Assembly: GCA_018668595.1 (NCBI GenBank)
Contig: JABJCP010000035.1
Location: forward strand, 267,284-331,283
DNA from: Candidatus Woesearchaeota archaeon
Lineage (GTDB): Archaea > Nanobdellota > Nanobdellia > Woesearchaeales > UBA11576
Length of the DNA stretch: 64,000 bases
Reading direction: 5' to 3'
The first letter of the stretch is position 1. Every line of letters begins with the position of its first letter. Positions 25,027-32,815 of the stretch are shown here, piece by piece. The notes under the pieces were generated by a model that did not search any database, was not told the DNA's origin, and worked only from the letters and a program-made list of their open reading frames with translations. A program made the position numbers and the translations under genes.

Positions 25027-25924
25027 TTCTGGGCTTGATGTGATTTGTATTACAGATCATGATACTGTTAATGGTGTTGCAAGAGCGATTGCTGCAGGTA
25101 ATGCTTGTGGTATTAAAGTTATTTCTGGTGTTGAGGTTAGTTCTAAGACTAAGTCTGATTTGAGTTATGCTGGTGTTGGCACTCATATTCTTGGTTATGG
25201 TGTTGATTATAAGAAAATGTATTTTGATGATAAGCTTCAACAAACACTCGACGCTAGAACTGAACGAGGATGGAAGCAAGTCGAAATCTACAAAGAAAAT
25301 GGTATTGAGTTAGATATTCTTGATTTTGAAGAGGGTTATTTGAATAGGGTTGTTATTGGTAAGGCTAGGTTTTTGCAAAAGCATGGAATATCTGTTAAGG
25401 ATGCCATGGATTTGTGGGGTTTGGATAAGTCACATAAAGAGATTAGGGCTTTGATTGATGAGACGGGTAGTCGTGGTTTTGCTAATGTTCCGTATCCTGA
25501 TGATAAATTTATGTCTCCTCAGCAGGCTTGCGATCTTGTTAATTCTTATGGTGGTGTTGCGGTTCTTGCTCATCCTGGAGAGTTTGTTGATAAGTATAGG
25601 AAGAAATTAGAAAAAAAGAATGAGTATTCTGATAAAAAGATGGATTCTGTTTGTTGGGAGTCTTTGGTTGATTTTGTGACTTTGCTTCAGAGAGATCATG
25701 GTTTGAAAGGTATTGAAGTTTATTCGTCTAAGAATTCTGATGAATTAACAAAGCAATTAGAATTATTAGCAGAAGATTTTGGTTTGATTAAAACTTTAGG
25801 TACTGATTATCATGGTTTAGAAGCTCAGCCCAAGATCAAACTTGGTGAAGGAATTGATAATAATGTTGGTAAGTACAATAATGGGTCTGGAGAAATAGAA
25901 AAACTTATTAATATTTTAAATTAA
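24935..25924 (+). CDS. PHP-domain metal phosphoesterase
   Basis: The 329-residue protein has the PHP motif set: GHVHTYFSDGDYSP (HxH near residue 8), ITDHDTVNGV, a Glu in SGVEVSS, VLAHPGEF and GTDYHG near the end. PHP enzymes use three metals to hydrolyse phosphoesters; related archaeal and bacterial members act on nucleotide or RNA 3' ends. All expected ligands appear present. The start ATG 24935 follows a ribosome site cggggtga. It is the intact parent of the truncated copy at 26968. Confidence 0.88.
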   Translation: MKQNLKWDGHVHTYFSDGDYSPECMVKMAKDSGLDVICITDHDTVNGVARAIAAGNACGIKVISGVEVSSKTKSDLSYAGVGTHILGYGVDYKKMYFDDKLQQTLDARTERGWKQVEIYKENGIELDILDFEEGYLNRVVIGKARFLQKHGISVKDAMDLWGLDKSHKEIRALIDETGSRGFANVPYPDDKFMSPQQACDLVNSYGGVAVLAHPGEFVDKYRKKLEKKNEYSDKKMDSVCWESLVDFVTLLQRDHGLKGIEVYSSKNSDELTKQLELLAEDFGLIKTLGTDYHGLEAQPKIKLGEGIDNNVGKYNNGSGEIEKLINILN

Positions 25925-25989
25925 ATAGTTGATATTGTAAATAAGGGAAAAAATGTAAAAAAATTTGAAAAAGCAATTAAGGTGTGATA

Positions 25990-26823
25990 ATGACAAATAA
26001 ATTAATTGTATTTGAGGATAAGCGCATTAGAAGGAAATGGCACAAAAATGATTGGTATTATGTTATAGAGGATGTTGTTTATGCTATTACTGAAAGTAAA
26101 AACCCTAAAGATTATATGAATAAAATTCGAAAGAGGGATCTCGGTCTTTCTGAAGGGTGGGGACAAATTGTCCATACCCTTGAAGTTGAAACTAGGGGTG
26201 GAAAACAACTTATGAACTGTGCTAATAATAAGGATATTTTCAGGATAATTCAGTCAATTCCTTCTAAAAGAGCAGAGCCGTTCAAGCAATGGTTGTCACA
26301 ATTAGGACGGGAAAGGATTGAAGAAATAGAGAATCCTGAACTTGCTCAAAATAGGGCAAAGGAATATTATGAACTTAAAGGATATCCTAAAAAATGGATT
26401 GACAAAAGATTGAGAGGAATTGCTATACGGCAGGAGTTAACAGAGGAATGGCAAAAACGTGGGGTGGAGGAGCGAAGAGATTTTGCAATTCTTACTAATG
26501 AAATAAGTGAGGCAACATTTGGAATTGGGATCAAGCAACATAAATTATTTAAAAATATTCCGAAACAATCAAAATCTAATTTGCGGGATCACATGAATGA
26601 TTTAGAGCTTATTTTTACTATGCTTGGAGAAAAAGCTACAACTGAAATAACACAAACTCACAGGTCTGAAGAGTTTCATCAATTAAAACAGGATTCTAGA
26701 AAAGGCGGTTCAATTGCGAGGAATGCTAGATTAGAACTTGAAAAGGAAACTGGCAGAAAAGTTATTTCTAAAGAGAATTATATTGATATAACAAAACGAA
26801 AAAAGAAAAAAAAATTGGAATAA
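25990..26823 (+). CDS. BRO-family protein (Bro-N, DinD-like)
   Basis: The N-terminal 110 residues (KRIRRKWHKNDWYYVIEDVV to FKQWLSQLGRERIEE) are a BRO domain, found in phage antirepressors and in DNA-damage-inducible DinD proteins. The C-terminal region (RLRGIAIRQELTEEWQKRGV, EYAIL-type segment, then HHSEE-like and a Lys-rich end) matches the longer bacterial/archaeal DinD-like form. It probably binds DNA. ATG 25990 is preferred over GTG 25984. It lies between two direct repeats of the PHP gene start, so it may have arrived by recombination. Confidence 0.85.
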   Translation: MTNKLIVFEDKRIRRKWHKNDWYYVIEDVVYAITESKNPKDYMNKIRKRDLGLSEGWGQIVHTLEVETRGGKQLMNCANNKDIFRIIQSIPSKRAEPFKQWLSQLGRERIEEIENPELAQNRAKEYYELKGYPKKWIDKRLRGIAIRQELTEEWQKRGVEERRDFAILTNEISEATFGIGIKQHKLFKNIPKQSKSNLRDHMNDLELIFTMLGEKATTEITQTHRSEEFHQLKQDSRKGGSIARNARLELEKETGRKVISKENYIDITKRKKKKKLE

Positions 26824-26886
26824 TATTACTAGAAGAAAAAATTATAACACAACTTTTTTCTTGCATATTATTCAAAAATCTTGAAT

Positions 26887-27059
26887 GGTTTTTTCAATTT
26901 TTTCCACTGAAAGTTTATAAACATAAACAGTCATTAACAATTGCATTAACTTTCGGGGTGATATGAAATGAAAAAAGATTTGAAAGGGGATGGTCATGTG
27001 CACACGTATTTTTTTGATGGTGATTATTCGCCAGAGTATATGGTTAAGATGGCTAAGGA
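26887..27059 (+). repeat. Duplicated promoter and gene start, copy 2
   Basis: This is the second copy of the PHP promoter and gene start. It matches 24855-25026 up to ggctaagga and then switches abruptly to Nudix-like sequence at about 27060. The sharp edge marks a recombination junction. Confidence 0.9.
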
Positions 27060-27225
27060 CTTTAGAGGTACTTTGAAACTTGGCGGTCCTGAGGCTGAGA
27101 TTAATTCAGACGAGAATTCTTATTTGTTGGAGTGGTTCCCTATTAATAAATTAAAAAGTATTTTATTGTATTCCAATAATATTGCTGATAAAATTATTTC
27201 TAAATTTGATATAAGTTCTATTTAA
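26968..27225 (+). pseudogene. Chimeric remnant: PHP start fused to Nudix end
   Basis: The first 30 codons copy the PHP gene (GHVHTYFFDGDYSPEYMVKM). From codon 31 the reading frame continues as GTLKLGGPEAEINSDENSY, LEWFPINKLKSILLY, which resembles the C-terminal end of a Nudix hydrolase (GGPE, N.Y..EW.P..KL). Neither catalytic centre is complete, so an inactive fusion is likely, though it keeps a full promoter and ribosome site and could be expressed as an 85-residue protein. Confidence 0.75.
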
Positions 27226-27495
27226 TTTTTTGTACATTTTTTTCACATTATATTTTATAAACTCTATTTCTCGTCGAGAATTTGGTGAAAAACGAAAGAA
27301 TTATAAACTTTAAAATCTATCTTATCTATAAATTAAAAGAGATCCTTATAATCGCTGACAGGACTAAATCTCGCATTCTTCTCGTAGAGTCGGGATTGAA
27401 AAAATTACAAAACTAGAAACATTAGATGTAGAAAAGTCAGTGTTGTTTTATTTTGTTGAGAATTAATATTTTTAATAATTTTTTTTATTTAGAGT

Positions 27496-27690
27496 TTAGT
27501 TTTTATCAATTTTAAAAACAAATAAGTTTTTGTTTTCTTTTAACGAAAAAGCATCACCACATTCAATAGGTTTTATATGATTAAATTTGCATAAAAAAAC
27601 ATATGGACAACTAAATTTATTAGATTCATTATAATTAATAATGTTGTATTTTAAATCATCATTAATAAATTTTTTAGTTTCTTCAGCCAA
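27496..27690 (-). pseudogene. Remnant of an unknown gene (3' part)
   Basis: An open frame with a TTG as its only start encodes about 64 residues containing FSCPYVFLC and IECGDAF. The frame stays open upstream, across the stop codon of the permease gene, without an ATG (reading DFYLKSSYELAEE). It therefore looks like the 3' end of a gene whose 5' part was lost when the neighbouring operon arrived. It could also be a real small protein; evidence is weak. Confidence 0.35.
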
Positions 27691-27704
27691 TTCATAAGAT
27701 GATT

Positions 27705-28820
27705 TTAGGTAAAAGTCCCGAATACTAAACCTGCAATTGTTGAATAAACTACAACCAATCCAACATATACTGCTGTTTTTTTGTTTCCTAATACTTTTCT
27801 GACAACAAGCATGTTAGGTAAACTTAAACTCGGTCCTGCTAAAAGTAAAGCCAATGCAGGGCCTGAATGCATTCCTTTAGCGATCAATGCTTGCAATATT
27901 GGAATTTCAGTTAGGGTTGAGAAATACATAAAAGCTCCAAAAATAGACGCAATTAAATTTCCAATAATTGTATTCTGTCCGACTAAGTTTTCAATTAAAG
28001 TCTGTGGCAAAAGGGGCATAATAAACCCTGCAATAAAAACTCCAATAAATAACAAGGGAAGTAACATTTTTGAAAAATTCCAGGTTTCATTCAGCCATTT
28101 TTGAGTAATGTGCTTTTTGAACTTCCAAAAAACTAAAACTGCAACTCCAAAAGTGAAAAATCCCAGTAAAGAGTATTTTATTATTTTATCAATTTGTAAA
28201 CCATTCACAACTAAAACTCCAATCATCAAGACAAAAAAAGTAATTAATACTTTATTGGATAATTGCAAGTTTTCAGTTTGTTCAATTAACAATTTCTTTT
28301 TTTCAACTTTTTCTCTAAAAATCAAAGCCATAGTTAAGCCAGCTAAAATAGAAAGTAAAATTGCAAATATAATTCTGGCTAATCCTATTTTAATTCCTAG
28401 CACACTCATTGTTAAAAAAATAGCGGCAACATTAATTGCTGGACCAGCGAATAAAAAGGTTATGGCAGGTCCAAGTCCTGCTCCTCTTTTTCTAATTCCT
28501 GCAAATAAAGGTAAAATAGTGCAAGAACAAACTGCTAGAATTGCTCCAGAAACAGATGCAACACCATATGAAACATACTTCTTTGCTTCATGTCCCAAAT
28601 ATTTCATTACTTTTTCTTTCTTAATAAAAACAGCAATAGCTCCTGCAATAAATAAAGCAGGAATTAAACAAGTTAAAACATGTTGTTTTGCGTAATCACT
28701 CAAAAGATTTATTCCTGAGATGATGGAGGTGTTAAACCATTCTGCGTTATAAGGAATAAAATAAAATACTCCGAAAGTTAATACTATGCCAATTAACCAG
28801 TTCCAATCTTTGCTTTTCAT
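27705..28820 (-). CDS. Permease, DUF318/ArsP-like
   Basis: About nine membrane helices are visible in 371 residues. Two halves each carry a similar core: AVCSCTILPLFAGIRKRGAGLGPAITFLFAGPAIN, and the second-half TEIPILQALIAKGMHSGPALALLLAGPSLS. This is the DUF318/YraQ permease family, whose ArsP members export organoarsenicals and whose others export unknown solutes; the Cys pair in the first half is typical. It is the last gene of an ArsR-led operon and starts one base after the preceding stop. Substrate not proven. Confidence 0.85.
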   Translation of the reverse strand: MKSKDWNWLIGIVLTFGVFYFIPYNAEWFNTSIISGINLLSDYAKQHVLTCLIPALFIAGAIAVFIKKEKVMKYLGHEAKKYVSYGVASVSGAILAVCSCTILPLFAGIRKRGAGLGPAITFLFAGPAINVAAIFLTMSVLGIKIGLARIIFAILLSILAGLTMALIFREKVEKKKLLIEQTENLQLSNKVLITFFVLMIGVLVVNGLQIDKIIKYSLLGFFTFGVAVLVFWKFKKHITQKWLNETWNFSKMLLPLLFIGVFIAGFIMPLLPQTLIENLVGQNTIIGNLIASIFGAFMYFSTLTEIPILQALIAKGMHSGPALALLLAGPSLSLPNMLVVRKVLGNKKTAVYVGLVVVYSTIAGLVFGTFT

Positions 28821-28821
28821 T

Positions 28822-29532
28822 TTAAAAAATCAGCCCTCCAATATAATACAATCCTACAATAATAAAAACAATTCCAACTATTCTCCTCATCCATAATTCA
28901 AAAATTTGAACTTTGCCCATAATCTTACCTAATTTCGAAATACTTTTAACTAAAATTATTGAGAATATTATTACTGGCAATCCAGTTGCGAATGCGAAAA
29001 CTGTGGGAATTATTAAACCATCTCCTGCTTTTAATGCTAGAGGGATGAGCATTCCAAAAAACAATACTGCACTGAATGGACAAAATGCTAAAGCAAATAT
29101 TACGCCAAGCAAAAATGCTCCAAGAAATCCTTTCTTTGCTAGTTTTTCTTTTAATTTATTTAATCTCCCGTTTGATTTAAAAAAACGTAATTTTAATACA
29201 TCAAGCATTATAATTCCGAAAACTAATAATAGTGGGCCAAGAATTTTTTCTCCATATTTTTGTAAAAATAATGCTATTGTTCGTGTTTGCATACCAAAAA
29301 ATACAATTAAAGAAGCAAGACTAACATAAGTAAATGTTCTGCCTAATGTATAAAGAAATCCTACAAGTAATGTGTGTTTACTATCGTCGATCTTTTTGCT
29401 AGTATAAGCTATGGCCGTTATGTTGGTTGCTAATGGACATGGACTTATAGCAGTCATTAATCCAATAAAGAACGCAGCAATTATTGGAATGCTACTTGTT
29501 CCCATTGTTTCCATAAACGCCATAAAATTCAT
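28822..29532 (-). CDS. CcdA/ArsG-like thiol or arsenical membrane transporter
   Basis: Six membrane helices. The first conserved helix carries TAISPCPLATNI and the fourth GVIFALAFCPFSAVLFFG, i.e. two cysteines facing each other as in CcdA/DsbD electron carriers. The ISPCPLATNI form is typical of proteins annotated as ArsG-family aminobenzylarsenical efflux permeases. It probably passes electrons from the cytosolic thioredoxin-like protein (30216-29986) to the lipoprotein next door. It overlaps none of its neighbours but is one base from each. Confidence 0.75.
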   Translation of the reverse strand: MNFMAFMETMGTSSIPIIAAFFIGLMTAISPCPLATNITAIAYTSKKIDDSKHTLLVGFLYTLGRTFTYVSLASLIVFFGMQTRTIALFLQKYGEKILGPLLLVFGIIMLDVLKLRFFKSNGRLNKLKEKLAKKGFLGAFLLGVIFALAFCPFSAVLFFGMLIPLALKAGDGLIIPTVFAFATGLPVIIFSIILVKSISKLGKIMGKVQIFELWMRRIVGIVFIIVGLYYIGGLIF

Positions 29533-29533
29533 T

Positions 29534-29989
29534 TTAATTTCCTGCTAGTTTTTGTTCAATAATTCCTTTAAGATAAAACATGTAATTTTGCTTATCTTTT
29601 ATTTTATACCAAACATTTACATTCTCTTCTTGATCAAACTCTTTTTCATTATAAGTTCCCAGCCATAAAGAAGAACCCGTAGCACCATACTTGACAACTA
29701 AATCCTGATTCTCAGGTAAATCCACATTAATATGATCGAAGACGATGATTCCTTTTTCAAGTTCGTCTTTGAAGTATGTATTTATGGTTTCTTCTGCGTA
29801 TGCACCGACTGTTTTACAAGAATAACATTGGTTAGTTGCATGAAAATGATAAATCTCAAGTTTATCAATATTTACTTCAATTAAATTGTCAAGAGCCCCA
29901 TTGTCTGTTGTAAACTTATTAGTTTTAGAACAACCGACTAACAAAAAAAGACTCGTAACTAAAACAATAAAGAAAAATTTGTTGCTCAT
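29534..29989 (-). CDS. ArsF-like thioredoxin-fold lipoprotein
   Basis: A lipoprotein signal ends at LLVGC (Cys about residue 20). The mature domain has a redox pair in YHFHATNQCYSCKTV, followed by helix AYAEETINTYF and GATGSSLWLGTY, as in proteins named ArsF (nitrophenyl compound nitroreductase subunit family). It would be an extracytoplasmic thiol-redox partner of the membrane CcdA-like protein. Its start overlaps the stop of the thioredoxin-like gene by four bases, showing translational coupling. Confidence 0.75.
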   Translation of the reverse strand: MSNKFFFIVLVTSLFLLVGCSKTNKFTTDNGALDNLIEVNIDKLEIYHFHATNQCYSCKTVGAYAEETINTYFKDELEKGIIVFDHINVDLPENQDLVVKYGATGSSLWLGTYNEKEFDQEENVNVWYKIKDKQNYMFYLKGIIEQKLAGN

Positions 29990-30216
29990 TTCAGCATCGC
30001 CTTTATTTCTTCAACACTAGCAACTTTTCCATAGCTTTTCACTTCACCATCAACCACTATGGCTGGAGTTGACATAACGCCATACTCAACAATCTTAGTG
30101 ATATCAGTAACTTTGATAACTTCTGCGTTTATACTCAATTCAATAAGAGCTTTTTTTGTGTTTTCTTCTAATGTTTTACAATTAGGACAGCCAGATCCTA
30201 AAATCTCAATTTTCAT
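29986..30216 (-). CDS. Small thioredoxin-like redox protein
   Basis: A 76-residue glutaredoxin/thioredoxin-fold protein: MKIEILGSGCPNCKTLEEN holds the CPNC active site, and MSTPAIVVDGEVKSYGKV is the cis-Pro segment. This is the short redox-active disulfide protein of archaea (MTH895-like). It is cytoplasmic and probably feeds electrons to the CcdA-like protein. It overlaps arsR by four bases upstream and the ArsF-like gene by four downstream. Confidence 0.9.
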   Translation of the reverse strand: MKIEILGSGCPNCKTLEENTKKALIELSINAEVIKVTDITKIVEYGVMSTPAIVVDGEVKSYGKVASVEEIKAMLK

Positions 30217-30515
30217 TTATATCTCTCCATACAACCACATTTTTTTAATATTTTACAGTTCTTATCACCCAAAGCTTTAAACACAGCACATACTCGCAAA
30301 TCATTAATTGAATAAAATATTTTTTTCCCTTCCCTTCTTGATTTTAATATATCTGCTTTTTCTAGTTTTCCCAATTGTGTGGACGTAGTTGATTGAGTTC
30401 TTTTAACATGAGGAAAAATTTCACAAACACATTTTTCTCCACTCAAAAGAAATTTAACTATCTTTAATCTAGTGCCGTCTGATAGTGCCTTCATAATTTT
30501 TAATGTTTCATCCAT
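30213..30515 (-). CDS. ArsR-family metal/redox repressor
   Basis: A 100-residue winged-helix regulator: LKIMKALSDGTRLKIVKFLL, then EKCVCEIFPHV (the ELCVCE-type metal site), then TTSTQLGKLEKADILKSRREGKKIFYS (recognition helix and wing). A cysteine-rich tail (NCKILKKCGCM) adds more thiols. ArsR proteins release DNA on binding As, Sb or other thiophilic ions, or on thiol oxidation. It is first in the five-gene operon and has a perfect palindrome at its promoter. Confidence 0.92.
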   Translation of the reverse strand: MDETLKIMKALSDGTRLKIVKFLLSGEKCVCEIFPHVKRTQSTTSTQLGKLEKADILKSRREGKKIFYSINDLRVCAVFKALGDKNCKILKKCGCMERYK

Positions 30516-30518
30516 TTT

Positions 30519-30550
30519 ACATATTGATAAACATCAATATGTATTTAAAT
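30519..30550 (-). promoter_or_regulatory. ArsR operator and promoter
   Basis: A perfect palindrome, acatattgat-aaac-atcaatatgt (30519-30542), ends four bases before the arsR start codon and adjoins a TATA-like tttaaata (about 30542-30549) on the minus strand. The position between TATA box and start codon is the usual place for an archaeal repressor site. It is most simply the ArsR operator. Confidence 0.8.
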
Positions 30551-30606
30551 TTTTCTATTTGTTAATGCATTTCACAAAATCTCAGGTTCTTAACTCGTAT
30601 TGCAGT

Positions 30607-30912
30607 TCATTTATATTTGTTACCTGGACCAATTATTCCTGCGTAATAAATATCTTTTAATTTAATAGAAACAGCAGATTCTTCAAAACTTGAAGCAATT
30701 CCATTTAAAAATTTATTTTCCTCCAATTCAAATTCTTCCTCTAACTTTAAAAAATCATCTTTATACGTTTCTCTTATTTGTGCGTGGAATCTTTCATGGT
30801 AATATCCGCCATTTACAAAGAATTCTTTGTCAACATTCGCATCTAAAAATAATGTTCCTTTTCCAAATTCATCGGAATGAGGTAAAAATGAGGAGGATGT
30901 ATGTTTTAAAAC
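30607..30912 (-). pseudogene. Orphan zincin cassette C (third copy, no start codon)
   Basis: This frame has no start codon and begins three bases after the stop of the 30918 gene, with LKHTSSSFLPHSDEFGKGTL. It copies the zincin segment of the 877-residue protein, including YYHERFHAQIRETYK and IASSFEE, and then switches to an unrelated tail (SAVSIKLKDIYYAGIIGPGN) before a stop. It corresponds to residues about 668-749 of the full-length protein. It looks like an orphan or decayed module that could only be expressed after recombination into the full gene. Confidence 0.8.
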
Positions 30913-30917
30913 TTAAT

Positions 30918-31514
30918 TTATTCCTTCTTTCCCACAGGCCATTTGCTAACTCTTAGTTTACGCCAAGGGCCAGGATCATATGTGCAGTTTTCAGCTGTTA
31001 ATTTACTAAGTTCTGCTTTATATTTTTCCATCTGTTCTATAAGTTCTTTTGAGTATAAATGTTTAGTTTTTTCTGAATAAAACCAGTTTAGTGCAGGGAA
31101 GAAAAGCATAACTTCCGTCGATTTATTGCTGTCGTTAAATAGATTGTTTAATAATTTTCTTTTTAAGCGTATTATTGTATTTTCATTATTAAACTCTTCT
31201 AAAATGAACTTTTTCACATCACTTATGGATGTTTCAAATTTTAATAAATAATACATAAGTAAATTCGAACTCATATATTTAAAGAATTCTGCAGGCAGAA
31301 TAAGATTCTCTTCAATTTTTTTTAATTGATCTAAGTCATACACTGAAGCTATACTGTTAATTACTGCATCACTAACAAATTCATTTTTTCGATACGTATC
31401 CAAAAAATTGAATTTTTTAAATTCCTCTTTTCGATCAACTAAATTATAGTCTGGTAAATAATCTAATAGTATATAATCAAATGCTTGTTTGTTAAGTTTA
31501 AGTCTTTTTTTCAT
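30918..31514 (-). CDS. Candidate immunity-type protein 2, 198 aa
   Basis: An all-helical soluble protein. Its C-terminal 55 residues (FPALNWFYSEKTKHLYSKEL, then EQMEKYKAELSKLT, and RKLRVSKW at the end) match the end of the 228-residue protein downstream of the full-length zincin gene, so the two are paralogues. The N-terminal halves differ strongly. It starts two bases after orphan cassette B. In polymorphic toxin loci each toxin tip is followed by its own immunity gene; this position fits, but no function is shown. Confidence 0.65.
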   Translation of the reverse strand: MKKRLKLNKQAFDYILLDYLPDYNLVDRKEEFKKFNFLDTYRKNEFVSDAVINSIASVYDLDQLKKIEENLILPAEFFKYMSSNLLMYYLLKFETSISDVKKFILEEFNNENTIIRLKRKLLNNLFNDSNKSTEVMLFFPALNWFYSEKTKHLYSKELIEQMEKYKAELSKLTAENCTYDPGPWRKLRVSKWPVGKKE

Positions 31515-31516
31515 TT

Positions 31517-32122
31517 TTATTCTCCTAATTCTTTTTGTTTATTTAAATATTCTGATAATGGATTTAATAAATTTTCAGTTTGTTTGTGAATGTCTAAAAA
31601 TAAGTTTGTTTGTTCAATCATTGTTTTATGTTCTGGAAGGAAATCTAGTTTACCAAGAGTTTCCTGTAGTGCATCTCCTGCTTGTTTATTAACATGACTA
31701 ATAGTTGCTATTGCTTCAGAATTTGTTAATATTGAGTAAGGATCACTAAAATCTTTTCTAAAAAAGTCCTCAACTGAATCTTTGTCAAATGGGTCAACTT
31801 GATATTTTTCGTATATCTGTTGTTCTAATTTATTTTTATCTTCCATAAATTCATAAGTTTTCATATCTGCCGCAACTTCTTCAAAACTAGCAACCACATC
31901 ATTGAAATAACCATTATTCCCTAAATCAAATTCCTCCTCCAACTTTAAAAAATCATCTTTATACGTGTCTCTTATTTGCGCATGGAATCTTTCGTGATAG
32001 TATCCTCCATTTACAAAGAAATCTTTATTTATATTTTCATCTAAAAACAGAGTTCCTTTTCCAAATTCATCGGATGGCGGTAAAAATGATGCAGGAGTAT
32101 TTGTAAAATGTTTTTTAAGAGG
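31517..32122 (-). pseudogene. Orphan zincin cassette B (second copy, no start codon)
   Basis: The frame begins directly after a stop codon, seven bases after the end of the 32129 gene, with PLKKHFTNTPASFLPPSDEF and no ATG. It aligns with the full-length protein from residue about 668 through HERFHAQIRDTYK and SFEEV and on to KTYEFMEDKN. It then diverges for the last 110 residues. A TTG at 31942 is the first possible start but would cut off the HERFH motif. It is followed after two bases by a paralogous small gene. This is the arrangement of an orphan toxin tip. Confidence 0.8.
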
Positions 32123-32128
32123 TTAATT

Positions 32129-32815
32129 TCATGTTCTAAGTCTGAACCACTTCCTGTGACCTTCTTCACTTGCTTGTATTGCCTTTTCAAATGTAATTTC
32201 TTGAAATTTCTTTTCATATTTGTTCATTTCTTGAATTATCTCTTCTGAAAATAGCTTTTTGGTTTGTTCATTTAAGAACCATTTTAATGCTAAGAAATTT
32301 ATTTCAGGCATTAATATTTTGAATGTGTTTGGATGCTGTCTCATTCTATATGAATTTATATAAAACATACTATGATTAGCAAACTGATCCATAATAAAAT
32401 CTAAAACAGATTTAATAGTATTATTTTCAAAATTTTTCTTTAATAAATAGTATAACAGAATATTCCCAAAAATCATTCTTAAATCAATGGACTTATCTGC
32501 CACAGGAATGTATTTTTCAAATCCTTTTGATTTAAGTTCAGCCAAAATTAATTTATTTGCTCTAGACTCAATCTCTAAAAGTTGTTCATATTTTTCATCC
32601 AATATCTGAATATTTTTACTATCATCGCTATGTTTAATTTTTTCGACTTCAAGGAAATTAGCATATATTTTGTTTTCATCTAAAAGCACAATTATTTGTT
32701 CTTTCAAGACTGTTAAATCTAAGCTAATTAGAAATTTATTATATAAACTTAAATGCTTTGATTGGTATATTATTTTTCTTTCATTCTTCAAATTGTAAAG
32801 CCATTTATAATTCAT
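32129..32815 (-). CDS. Candidate immunity-type protein 1, 228 aa
   Basis: A helical, soluble protein of no known family. Its end (LKWFLNEQTKKLFSEEII, QEMNKYEKKFQEIT, HRKWFRLRT) is similar to the end of the 198-residue protein at 30918. Its start codon overlaps the stop of the 877-residue zincin protein (ATGA), so the two are translationally coupled. The tight pairing of a large exported-type or effector-type protein with a small variable helical protein suggests an immunity or partner role. Confidence 0.65.
   Translation of the reverse strand: MNYKWLYNLKNERKIIYQSKHLSLYNKFLISLDLTVLKEQIIVLLDENKIYANFLEVEKIKHSDDSKNIQILDEKYEQLLEIESRANKLILAELKSKGFEKYIPVADKSIDLRMIFGNILLYYLLKKNFENNTIKSVLDFIMDQFANHSMFYINSYRMRQHPNTFKILMPEINFLALKWFLNEQTKKLFSEEIIQEMNKYEKKFQEITFEKAIQASEEGHRKWFRLRT

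Noticed and set aside
27230..27480. Small gene or RNA in the gap after the chimeric pseudogene
   Set aside because: Only short palindromes (ttctcg/cgagaa near 27270) are seen; no open frame with a ribosome site and no larger fold.
28108..28695. Long open frame on the plus strand opposite the permease
   Set aside because: It is antisense to a clear membrane protein gene and is Lys/Ile-rich as expected of such shadows.
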